From Ureibacillus composti (lineage in GTDB: Bacteria > Bacillota > Bacilli > Bacillales_A > Planococcaceae), in assembly GCA_030348875.1 (NCBI GenBank), contig JAUCEP010000002.1, forward strand, positions 3,365,001 to 3,429,000: 64,000 nucleotides of DNA. Direction: 5' to 3'. Position numbers and translations under genes: made by a program. Shown piece by piece: positions 9,140-17,132 of this stretch (positions are counted from its first letter, which is position 1; each line of letters starts with the position of its first letter). A model generated the notes under the pieces. That model ran no database searches. It saw only the letters and a list, made by a program, of their open reading frames with translations, and was not told the DNA's origin.

Positions 9140-10726
9140 CTATTTAACTACATTACTTTCTAGTTCTCTATTACGCAATTCAATACGACGAATTTTACCA
9201 GAAGATGTTTTTGGTAATTCATCAACAAATTCAATTGCTCTCGGGTATTTATAAGGAGCTGTAATTGTTTTTACATGTTCTTGTAATTCTTTTACAATTG
9301 TTGGGCTTGTCTTTAACAGCGGGTCACGTAAGATAACATACGCTTTTACAATATTCCCACGAATTTCATCAGGACTTGCTACAACAGCACATTCTTTAAC
9401 AGCTTCATGTTTTACTAATGCGTCTTCAACTTCGAAAGGTCCAATTGTATAGCCAGAAGAAACGATAATATCATCACCGCGTCCTTCAAACCAGAAATAG
9501 CCTTCCTCATCTTTATAGGCACGATCTCCTGTAATATACCATTCACCACGATACTGCTTCTCTGTACGCTCAGGGTCATTTAAATAACCTTTAAATAATG
9601 CAGGGGTAGAAGAATGTACGGCAATATCACCTACTTCTCCTGTCGCTGTAGGCTCCCCTAAGTCATTAATGATCTCAACAATATTACCCGGTGTTGGTTT
9701 CCCCATAGAACCTGGTCTCGGTTCCATATCTATTAATGTACCAACTAGTAAAGTATTTTCAGTTTGTCCATATCCATCACGAACTTGTAATGAAAACACC
9801 TTTTTAAATTGATTAATAACTTCACTATTTAAAGGTTCTCCAGCAGAAACTGCACTTCTTAGATTCGATAAATCATAAGAGGCTAAGTTATCTACTTTCG
9901 CCATTAAACGATATTCTGTTGGTGTACAACATAAAACATTAATTTTGAAGTTTTGAAGCATTTGTAAATAACTTTCAGCATCAAATCTACCTAAATGAAC
10001 ATACGCTGTTGCACCACTACCTAATACAGCTAAAAACGGACTCCAAATCCATTTTTGCCAGCCTGGCGCTGCAGTTGCCCAAACAATATCCCCTTCTTCA
10101 ACACCCAACCATTTTGGAGCAGTTGTACGTAAATGCGCGTATCCCCATCCATGGGAGTGAACAACACCTTTAGGATTACCAGTTGTCCCACTTGTATAGG
10201 ATAAGAAAGCTATATCTGATTGTTTAGTTTGTACCCCATTAAATACTTCAGATGCTTGTTCAATTTGGCTACGAATCGAAATCCAAGGTTGTTTCGCTTC
10301 ACCAAATACAAATAGAGTCAATTGCTCTAAAAGTTTAACATCTTCAAATTGTTCAAGTTCATTTTCAAATGCAACAATTGCCTTTGCATTTGAATGTTCA
10401 ATTCTGTAATCAATATCTTTAGCACGCAACATTTCAGAACTTGGTATAATTGTTAATCCTGCTTTTAATGCACCTATATATGTTACGTAGGCCTCAACTG
10501 AACGAGGTACCATTACTAGAACGACATCGCCTTTTTGAAGTCCATTATTTCTAAATACATTTGCCACTTGATTTGCTTTTTTTATTAAGTTTGTATATGA
10601 AATCTCTTCAATGATTCCATTTTCATGATGAACGATCAATGCCTTTTTGTTCTCGTTTTCTGCATATTTTTCAATTTCATCAGCTATATTGTAAACCTCA
10701 GGCGCTAATAAATCTTCTCGTCTCAT
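9140..10726 (-). CDS. mbcS: Acyl-CoA synthetase, MbcS/YtcI type
   Basis: An AMP-forming acyl-CoA synthetase of 528 residues. The ATP-binding P-loop SYTSGTTGNPKGVVHSHGW lies near residue 175. DGYGQTENTLLVG and GEWYITGDRAYKDEEGYFWFEGRGDD form the middle motifs, and the catalytic C-terminal lysine is in PKTSSGKIRRIELR. The position next to the SASP gene matches ytcI of Bacillus subtilis, also called mbcS. That enzyme activates branched short-chain acids such as 2-methylbutyrate as primers for branched fatty acids. The symbol rests on synteny and length; acetate or another short acid cannot be excluded. TTAGGAGG precedes the ATG. Confidence 0.85.
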   Translation of the reverse strand: MRREDLLAPEVYNIADEIEKYAENENKKALIVHHENGIIEEISYTNLIKKANQVANVFRNNGLQKGDVVLVMVPRSVEAYVTYIGALKAGLTIIPSSEMLRAKDIDYRIEHSNAKAIVAFENELEQFEDVKLLEQLTLFVFGEAKQPWISIRSQIEQASEVFNGVQTKQSDIAFLSYTSGTTGNPKGVVHSHGWGYAHLRTTAPKWLGVEEGDIVWATAAPGWQKWIWSPFLAVLGSGATAYVHLGRFDAESYLQMLQNFKINVLCCTPTEYRLMAKVDNLASYDLSNLRSAVSAGEPLNSEVINQFKKVFSLQVRDGYGQTENTLLVGTLIDMEPRPGSMGKPTPGNIVEIINDLGEPTATGEVGDIAVHSSTPALFKGYLNDPERTEKQYRGEWYITGDRAYKDEEGYFWFEGRGDDIIVSSGYTIGPFEVEDALVKHEAVKECAVVASPDEIRGNIVKAYVILRDPLLKTSPTIVKELQEHVKTITAPYKYPRAIEFVDELPKTSSGKIRRIELRNRELESNVVK

Positions 10727-10851
10727 CTAATTCCTCCTAACTGTATCCTATAGATACATTATGATAATTATAATAACATAAATCGTAAATTTCAAAATTT
10801 TGTTCAAAAAGTAACAATTCTGTCATATATGTATGTATAAAATTTAATACC

Positions 10852-10885
10852 AAATAATAAAAGCTAGTAGCTTTCGCTACTAGCC
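10852..10885 (-). terminator. Terminator of the SASP gene
   Basis: A 9-bp stem (GCTAGTAGC / GCTACTAGC) with a four-base loop, followed by TTTTATTATTT on the minus strand. Confidence 0.88.
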
Positions 10886-10894
10886 CCGAGTAGA

Positions 10895-11104
10895 TTATTC
10901 AGATCTACCACGTAATTGTGATTCAGCCATTTGCACTAAGCGTTTAGTAATTTCGCCTCCGACTGATCCGTTTGCACGAGAAGACGCTTCAGGTCCGAGT
11001 TGAACACCAAACTCTTGCGCGATTTCGTATTTCATTTGGTCTAATGCTTGGTTTGCACCAGGTACTAGAAGTTTGTTTGAGTTACCGTTGTTGTTAGATG
11101 CCAT
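10895..11104 (-). CDS. sspA: Alpha/beta-type small acid-soluble spore protein
   Basis: A 69-residue SASP that coats and protects spore DNA and is degraded at germination. It starts [16 protein letters not shown] after the Met. The germination-protease cleavage motif is YEIAQEFGV, with cleavage after the Glu of EIA. The second conserved box is [16 protein letters not shown]. The ATG at 11104 is set by GGAGGTGAGAGAC; the upstream in-frame codons overlap that site. It has a sigma-G-like promoter and its own terminator. Its place between the acyl-CoA synthetase and thiI matches sspA, but the exact orthologue among SASP paralogues is inferred. It shows that the organism sporulates. Confidence 0.95.
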   Translation of the reverse strand: MASNNNGNSNKLLVPGANQALDQMKYEIAQEFGVQLGPEASSRANGSVGGEITKRLVQMAESQLRGRSE

Positions 11105-11126
11105 GTCTCTCACCTCCTTGTGAATA

Positions 11127-11156
11127 TAGAATGTGCTCTATTCGATTTTTAATACA
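11127..11156 (-). promoter_or_regulatory. Sigma-G-type promoter of the SASP gene
   Basis: On the minus strand TGTATT and CATTCTA are separated by 17 bases. The sigma-G consensus is TGAATA and CATACTA with 17-18 bases: four of six and six of seven positions match. It lies 23 bases upstream of the start codon. Confidence 0.7.
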
Positions 11157-11278
11157 CATTCGATAAGAGGTAATTGTTACCGGTTTTCTATTGTACTCGA
11201 AGAACAAAATAGCCGGTCACATGGCAATCAAACAACAACGAGATAGGTTCTATAAAACAGTAGATTTAGGTTTATCAA

Positions 11279-12487
11279 TTACAGCAAGTCCGCGAATTTA
11301 TCTTTAGAAGGTTTCTTCTCAGGGAATAAATACATTTCTCTATTTTTTACTGCACGATCGATTAATTCATCAAATTCAGTAAAGCTTTCATAATAATTTA
11401 CTTTATCTACTCTTGGTTTTGTTTTTGGGTTAGCTGGTGTAAATATCGTACAGCAATCTTCATATGGAAGAATAGATGTTTCATACGTCCCTATTTTCTC
11501 TGCAATCTCAATAATCTCAAGTTTATCGAATCCAATTAACGGACGAATAATTGGAGTATTTGTTACATCATTTATCGCAGTAAGGCTTTCTAATGTTTGA
11601 CTAGCAACTTGTCCTAAACTTTCTCCAGTTACGATTCCTAGCGCGCCAATTTCCTCACGAACTTGATCAGCAATTCGCATCATTAATCTACGTGTTGATG
11701 TCATTGTCACATTTTCAGGGACACTTTCTTTGATTAACACTTGAATTTCAGTAAATGGAATGACATGTAACCGAATTTTTGCACCAAATTTCGTTAATTC
11801 ATTTGCTAAATCTTTTACTTTTTCTAGTGAATTATCACTTGTGTATGGTGGACTCGCGAAATGTATTGCTTCTAAGCGAACTCCACGCTTCATTAAGAAA
11901 TAACCAGCAACAGGACTATCAATTCCTCCTGATAACATTAATAAGGATTTTCCATTAGATCCAACTGGCATTCCGCCCGCACCTTGTATTATTTGGGCCA
12001 TCATATAAATAGCATCTGTACGTACTTCAATACGTAATTCAACATCCGGTTTTTTCACGTTGACACTGATATTTGGATAGTTTCTTAGTACATGACCGCC
12101 AATTTCACGTTGAAGTTCGTGGGAATCAAGTGGGAATGTTTTATCTGAACGACGGACTTCTACCTTAAATGTGATTTCTTTCTCTTTATATAAATCCATA
12201 ATTTTAATGGCTAACTCTTTAATTGAATCAACATCTTTCTCACACACTGCAACAGGACTAAAATTTTGTATTCCAAAAACTTTCGGTAAGCCTTCCATTA
12301 ACACATCCATTTTTTCCTGATTTTCAATTTCGATGTGCATGCGATCACGTTCAGTTCGAATTTTTAATGGAGCTATATCATGAAAGGAATAGCGAATATT
12401 TTCACGTAATCGATTAATAAATTCCTTTTTATTTTTCCCTTTTGTAGATAATTCACCGTATCGAATTAGTATTTCTTTCCAAATCAT
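11279..12487 (-). CDS. thiI: tRNA 4-thiouridine synthase ThiI
   Basis: ThiI adenylates U8 of tRNA and transfers sulfur to make 4-thiouridine; it can also supply sulfur to thiamine synthesis. The 402-residue protein has an N-terminal ferredoxin-like domain, a THUMP domain (to about 165) and the PP-loop ATPase MLSGGIDSPVAGYFLMKRG near residue 185. There is no C-terminal rhodanese domain, the normal state in Bacillus. The start overlaps the stop of the upstream desulfurase by four bases (ATGA), so the two are translationally coupled as sulfur acceptor and donor. Confidence 0.97.
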   Translation of the reverse strand: MIWKEILIRYGELSTKGKNKKEFINRLRENIRYSFHDIAPLKIRTERDRMHIEIENQEKMDVLMEGLPKVFGIQNFSPVAVCEKDVDSIKELAIKIMDLYKEKEITFKVEVRRSDKTFPLDSHELQREIGGHVLRNYPNISVNVKKPDVELRIEVRTDAIYMMAQIIQGAGGMPVGSNGKSLLMLSGGIDSPVAGYFLMKRGVRLEAIHFASPPYTSDNSLEKVKDLANELTKFGAKIRLHVIPFTEIQVLIKESVPENVTMTSTRRLMMRIADQVREEIGALGIVTGESLGQVASQTLESLTAINDVTNTPIIRPLIGFDKLEIIEIAEKIGTYETSILPYEDCCTIFTPANPKTKPRVDKVNYYESFTEFDELIDRAVKNREMYLFPEKKPSKDKFADLL

Positions 12488-13632
12488 ATTTGTTTTTCTC
12501 CTTTTAGTTCATTCATTACGATCGTAAATGCTTTTTTAAATTCCGTTATATCTTGTTCTGTTGTTTTTGCACCAAAACTTATACGAATTACACCTTTTTT
12601 AAATTCACTTGGAACTTTAACCGCTTCGACTACATGGCTAGTTTTCGTTTGTTTTGAAGAACATGCACTAGATGTCGAGACAATAATCCCTCTTTTTTGA
12701 AGAGCATTAATTAATATCTCTCCTTTTAACCCTTTAACACTTAAGGATAAAATATGTCCTGCTCCATCTTTTGTAGACAATAGGTGAATATTATCACCAA
12801 ATTCAGTTAAAAATTGAATTAGCTCATCATGCCATTTTTTATATTTGTTCATGGACATATCTAAGTTTTCTACAGCTATGCGAGCAGCTTTGGCTAACGC
12901 AACAGCTTGTGGTACGGCTACAGTACCGCTTCGAAGTCCAAATTCCTGACCACCTCCGAGCAAAAGTGGCGTAATATTTTGTTTTTTACGGAATGCAATG
13001 AGACCTGATCCCTTAAGAGCGTGAATTTTGTGACCTGAAATTGTAATAATATCTGGTCCAAGATCTCCATTAAACTGAATAGGTAATTTACCGAAACTTT
13101 GAACAGCATCTACATGAAATGTTGCACGGCTTTTTTCATGAATTATTCTTGCTGCTTCTTCTATTGGTTGTATAGAACCTATTTCATTATTAACGTGCAT
13201 AATACTTACTAGCACAGTCTCTTTTCGCAGTTTTTCACGAAGTTCTTCTAAAGATATTTTTCCATTCTGATCCACTTTCAAATAATCCACTTCGTAACCC
13301 TCATTACGTAATTCATTCACAGCTTCTAAAACAGATGGATGTTCAATTTCAGTCGTGATGATATGTTTTCCTTTATGAGTATTTGCTTTCGTTATACCAA
13401 AGATCGCAAAGTTGTTTGATTCCGTTCCACCGGCAGTAAAAAGAATATGTTGTTCCTCCGTGTGAAGGAGTTGGGCAACTTGAGCTCTTGCACGGTCTAA
13501 TAAAGTATTCGCTTCAACACCTGCCTCATGGATGGATGCTGGGTTTGCATAATATGATTCATTAACTTGAACAAATGTATCTAAAACCTCTTTATGTGGT
13601 TGTGTTGTTGCACTATTATCTAGATAAATCAT
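12484..13632 (-). CDS. nifZ: Cysteine desulfurase (NifZ/IscS-like), ThiI partner
   Basis: A PLP-dependent cysteine desulfurase of 382 residues that takes sulfur from L-cysteine as a persulfide. The PLP lysine is in SGHKIHALKGSG near residue 200, and the persulfide-forming cysteine is in STSSACSSKQTKTSHVV near 320. The short loop around this cysteine differs from the longer loop of SufS enzymes. Coupling to thiI means it is the dedicated sulfur donor for tRNA thiolation, as shown for the Bacillus subtilis gene pair. AGGTAGG precedes the ATG. Confidence 0.94.
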   Translation of the reverse strand: MIYLDNSATTQPHKEVLDTFVQVNESYYANPASIHEAGVEANTLLDRARAQVAQLLHTEEQHILFTAGGTESNNFAIFGITKANTHKGKHIITTEIEHPSVLEAVNELRNEGYEVDYLKVDQNGKISLEELREKLRKETVLVSIMHVNNEIGSIQPIEEAARIIHEKSRATFHVDAVQSFGKLPIQFNGDLGPDIITISGHKIHALKGSGLIAFRKKQNITPLLLGGGQEFGLRSGTVAVPQAVALAKAARIAVENLDMSMNKYKKWHDELIQFLTEFGDNIHLLSTKDGAGHILSLSVKGLKGEILINALQKRGIIVSTSSACSSKQTKTSHVVEAVKVPSEFKKGVIRISFGAKTTEQDITEFKKAFTIVMNELKGEKQI

Positions 13633-13733
13633 TTTTCCTACCTTCTTTTCATGCTGTATTATATAAAATGCCTTGGCACTTTTTAGACTGCGTGCTGCAC
13701 CTCGCCTAGCTAAACAAATTCATATAATATTAT

Positions 13734-13846
13734 TTGGGACGAGTAACTGCAGAAACAGTTCATTTTGTAACGAGAGAACGCAGAAGCAATTTGCTTTTAC
13801 GACATAGTTAAATAAAGCGTTGCAGGAGGGTGAGTTTTCATCCCAA
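13734..13846. repeat. Multi-hairpin element with terminal inverted repeats
   Basis: TTGGGACGA at the left end pairs with TCATCCCAA at the right end. Inside lie nested pairings: AACTG/CAGTT (13745-13760), AACGC/GCGTT (13777-13821), and AAGCAA/TTGCTT (13784-13796). The base composition is less AT-rich than the neighbouring intergenic DNA. It could be a dispersed extragenic repeat or a structured leader of the desulfurase gene on the minus strand. Confidence 0.5.
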
Positions 13847-13886
13847 CTACTTGAGTAAAATAGTTAGCATACTATTTTACCATAAG

Positions 13887-13916
13887 AAAACCACCTACAC
13901 ATTGTGCGGTGGCTTT
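13887..13916 (-). terminator. Probable terminator of ezrA
   Basis: A 9-bp stem with one G-U pair (AAAGCCACC / GGTGGTTTT on the minus strand) and an inner CACA/TGTG pairing. The T tail is short. Confidence 0.6.
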
Positions 13917-13963
13917 AATTTTTTTCATTATAACGCTAAATTGATTGTACGTATACAGGTACA

Positions 13964-15667
13964 TTAAGGTTTTGCATACAATTCGTCTTGAATGATTTCT
14001 TCAATTTTTTTAATTGCACCTGGTTCAGCTGCTTCAACAGCAGTTGCGGCCAATTCTAAAGCTTTTGCGTAACGATAGTTAAGGAATGCATCCTCTGCTT
14101 CAAGTAATTGATCATTTAAATGTGTATTTGTTGCGCGATATCTATTTCCATATTGAATAATTCGCTCAATTAACTTCGCATTCTCGATCATTTCGATAGA
14201 GTGATCGTTCACTTCTTGAATACATCTTTGTGCATTTAGCAGATTATAGTTTACCGAATCCATATTTAGAGGAACTTCTTGAAGACTTTGCATAACAATA
14301 AAAATTTGTTCTTCCGCTTCTTCAAGTCTTGCATCCATTTCTTCTGGTATACCTGGAATGTTTGCCTTATGTAATCGACGATCCGTATCGTGCAGTAATT
14401 TTTTTAATGAATCTAGTTGTGTACGAGCTTTATTTTCATCAATACGTAAATTTTTCAAACGGTTCGAGAACTTCTCTTGTTCTTCTTTTATTTGTTCAAT
14501 TTCATCGCTTATTTCAACTAATTCTTCCTGCAAGCTTGAGTATGCAGATTTTTCCTCATTCACTCTCATTAACAATAATTCAAATCTTTTCTGAATCACT
14601 TCAAGTTGCTTCAATCCTAATTTCGGAATTTCAGCTTCATCATCAGGTAAGTGATAGCTAGTTTGAACATACGCTGCTTCATCACTTACTTCTTTTGTTA
14701 CACGCAATACTTCGCTTAATGATGAATATGTACTTTCACAATTTCTGTCAACAAACTTCTTTGCCATTACTTCTTTTTCAAGTAGGTCATAGTAATGTTC
14801 AATTTCATCATTTATTTCTTGAATACGGTCAGCAACTGTTGAAACATTTAAATTAGACATTTCACCTTTCAAACCTTCCAACTCTTGTTCAAGTGAATTT
14901 AAATATTCATTTAACTCCAAATGACGTAAATAATAGGATTGCTCTTCCATTTCACGTTGACCACTTCTCAAATCATGAATGGAGGTAGGGATTTTTGTTT
15001 GAATTTCAGTTAATAAAGTCGGAACTTCATTTAATAAATTCACTATTTGTTGTGCTTCAGTATTTAACGAAAGTACAATTTCCCTTGCTTGGAGATAATT
15101 ACCGTTATTTGTCAGGGCATCAAACTGTTCAAACATCTCTGGAAATTTTTCAATTCTATCTTCCAAGCTTTTCAATGCAGGTCCGAATGAATATTGATGG
15201 GCCAGTAACGTTTTTCGTGCAGAACGATAATATTCTTTAATTTGCTCAATTTCAATGCGGTTTTTTTCTTCACTACCAATTAATTCTTCTAATTCAGATA
15301 TAATTTGGTTTTTAGTTTTTTCACACTTTGCAATTTGTTCTTCAATCTCACGTTGAACTTGGGAAGCTTTTTTAAATTTAAATCGATCAATAAATTCTTC
15401 CGCATCAAAAAGCATTGAATCAATTTTGATGATATCGACATCCATTACTTCAGTCCACATATTTCGCCATTGTTCAAACATTTCTTCAGTTTGTCCATTC
15501 ATATTTAGAGCTTTCACTTTTGTAAGCTCTTCAAAGATTGGGTAATGTTGAATTTGCATTTTTTCTTTTTCAAGTCGCTCTATAACAACACTATGTTTAC
15601 GTCGGATGATTAAACCTACGATAAATAATGCTAATAGTACGATGACCGTAATGATGATATAATTCAT
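13964..15667 (-). CDS. ezrA: Septation ring formation regulator EzrA
   Basis: EzrA is a membrane-anchored negative regulator of FtsZ ring assembly that also coordinates septal wall synthesis. The 567-residue protein has the expected layout: an N-terminal membrane helix (about 3-20, IIITVIVLLALFIVGLII) with an outside N-terminus, then almost continuous helical spectrin-like coiled coil. The family's conserved C-terminal patch is RYRATNTHLNDQLLEAEDAF, near residue 515. The length agrees with Bacillus subtilis EzrA. It is divergent from hisJ. Confidence 0.97.
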   Translation of the reverse strand: MNYIIITVIVLLALFIVGLIIRRKHSVVIERLEKEKMQIQHYPIFEELTKVKALNMNGQTEEMFEQWRNMWTEVMDVDIIKIDSMLFDAEEFIDRFKFKKASQVQREIEEQIAKCEKTKNQIISELEELIGSEEKNRIEIEQIKEYYRSARKTLLAHQYSFGPALKSLEDRIEKFPEMFEQFDALTNNGNYLQAREIVLSLNTEAQQIVNLLNEVPTLLTEIQTKIPTSIHDLRSGQREMEEQSYYLRHLELNEYLNSLEQELEGLKGEMSNLNVSTVADRIQEINDEIEHYYDLLEKEVMAKKFVDRNCESTYSSLSEVLRVTKEVSDEAAYVQTSYHLPDDEAEIPKLGLKQLEVIQKRFELLLMRVNEEKSAYSSLQEELVEISDEIEQIKEEQEKFSNRLKNLRIDENKARTQLDSLKKLLHDTDRRLHKANIPGIPEEMDARLEEAEEQIFIVMQSLQEVPLNMDSVNYNLLNAQRCIQEVNDHSIEMIENAKLIERIIQYGNRYRATNTHLNDQLLEAEDAFLNYRYAKALELAATAVEAAEPGAIKKIEEIIQDELYAKP

Positions 15668-15800
15668 CGTGAGCCCCCTATTCCAAAATCACTGAATTGG
15701 ATATATTGTAAATATAATATAACATTTTTCTTATCTTTTGTTTAAAAAAATAAAGGTTTTTTAAGAAAGTTAACCTTTCTATTTAAAAGGAGGCGTATTT

Positions 15801-16592
15801 ATGAAAAAAGACGGCCATATTCACTCACCTTTTTGTCCTCACGGAACAGATGACCCTTTTGAACAATATATCGAAAAAGCAATCAAGGAAGGCTTCTCCC
15901 ATATAACTTTCACTGAACATGCTCCACTCCCTTCCTCTTTCATTGATCCAACACCTGATCAAGACAGTGGCATGAAAAGTGAATATTTATATCCCTATAT
16001 AGAGGAGCTAAAACAGTTAAAAAAGCGTTACGCTAAACAAATTTCTATTAATATAGGGCTAGAAGTAGATTTTATCGTTGGGTACGAGGATGAAACAAGA
16101 GAATTTTTAAATGAAATAGGTCCTCATTTAGATGATGCGATTCTTTCTGTCCATTTTTTAAATTGGCAAAATACATATTGTTGCATTGATTTCTCTGAAG
16201 ATGTTTTTTTAGATTTTTCTAAAAAAGTTGGAAATGTAGAAGCTGTTTATAATTTATATTATGATACAGTTCAACAATCAATTGAAGCTGATTTAGGTCC
16301 ATATAAACCAAAACGTATTGGACATCCAACACTCATTCATAAATTTCAACTTGCACACGGCCAAACAATTGACGATGACCATCGCATAAAAGAAATTTTA
16401 ACGTTATTGAAAGATAATGAATATGAATTAGACGTAAATAGTGCGGGCTATAGTAAAACATTTTGTAAGGAGCCGTATCCGCCACTACATTTAATTGAAT
16501 ATGCACGCTCTATTTCATTACCATTAGTTTTTGGTTCAGATGCCCATCAAGTTAAAGACTTACATCAACACTATGATTTAATTTTCAAATAA
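15801..16592 (+). CDS. hisJ: Histidinol-phosphatase, PHP family
   Basis: HisJ removes phosphate from L-histidinol phosphate, the penultimate step of histidine synthesis. The 263-residue PHP-domain protein carries the metal ligands of the family: DGHIHSPFCPHG at the start (H6, H8, H14), TEHAPLP, GLEVDFI, SVHF, GHPTLIHKF and GSDAHQ. GGAGGCG precedes the ATG. The location beside ezrA and the GAF reductase is the same as for hisJ (ytvP/hisK) in Bacillus subtilis, away from the main his operon. Confidence 0.94.
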   Translation: MKKDGHIHSPFCPHGTDDPFEQYIEKAIKEGFSHITFTEHAPLPSSFIDPTPDQDSGMKSEYLYPYIEELKQLKKRYAKQISINIGLEVDFIVGYEDETREFLNEIGPHLDDAILSVHFLNWQNTYCCIDFSEDVFLDFSKKVGNVEAVYNLYYDTVQQSIEADLGPYKPKRIGHPTLIHKFQLAHGQTIDDDHRIKEILTLLKDNEYELDVNSAGYSKTFCKEPYPPLHLIEYARSISLPLVFGSDAHQVKDLHQHYDLIFK

Positions 16593-16607
16593 AATTGGAG
16601 GCTTTTT

Positions 16608-17087
16608 ATGTATAGTAAAATTAATTATGAAGGTTCAGTTGCAAAACAATATGACACCTTATCAAAACAACTTGATGCATTGCTTGAGGGGGAAAATGAC
16701 AGAATCGCAAACCTTAGTAATGCATCTGCTCTATTAAATCAGTTTTTAGATCAAATCAATTGGGTTGGGTTCTACATTATGAGAGATGGAGAGCTTGTAT
16801 TAGGACCATTCCAAGGACTTCCTGCTTGTGTTCGCATTGCCGTTGGAAGAGGTGTTTGTGGCACAGCTGTTGAAAAAAAACAAACGCTTGTTGTTGATGA
16901 TGTGCATGAATTCCCTGGCCATATTGCTTGTGATGCGGCATCTAATTCAGAAATCGTTGTACCACTTATCAAAAATGAAGAGGTGATTGGGGTATTAGAC
17001 ATCGATAGCCCTATTAAAAATCGCTTCTCAGTAGAAGATCGTCAAGGTTTAGAACAATTTGTAGAAACATTAATGAAGTTCATTTAA
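16608..17087 (+). CDS. msrC: Free methionine-(R)-sulfoxide reductase, GAF type
   Basis: A 159-residue single GAF-domain enzyme that reduces free methionine-R-sulfoxide. Three redox cysteines are present: C74 (PACVRIAVG), C84 (GRGVCGTAVE) and C108 (HIACDAASNSEIVVP). Their spacing (10 and 24) is the same as in the Escherichia coli enzyme. Family hallmarks NWVGFYI and GPFQG are also seen. It begins 15 bases after hisJ with TTGGAGG in the gap, so the two form an operon closed by a strong terminator. It is the orthologue of YtsP of Bacillus subtilis. Confidence 0.93.
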   Translation: MYSKINYEGSVAKQYDTLSKQLDALLEGENDRIANLSNASALLNQFLDQINWVGFYIMRDGELVLGPFQGLPACVRIAVGRGVCGTAVEKKQTLVVDDVHEFPGHIACDAASNSEIVVPLIKNEEVIGVLDIDSPIKNRFSVEDRQGLEQFVETLMKFI

Positions 17088-17092
17088 TAAGT

Positions 17093-17132
17093 AAAGGGGT
17101 ATCTCAAAATTACTTTTAAGATACCCCTTTTC
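17093..17132. terminator. Bidirectional terminator, msrC / GGDEF gene
   Basis: A 12-bp perfect stem (AAAGGGGTATCT with its complement) followed by TTTT on the plus strand. On the minus strand it ends the GGDEF gene. Confidence 0.88.

Larger units (their letters stand above)
13633..13963. other. Intergenic stretch holding a structured element
   Basis: No open frame is convincing here. The stretch contains the folded element at 13734-13846 and the ezrA terminator region. As I recall, Bacillus subtilis has braB at this place; no trace of it is visible. Confidence 0.6.
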
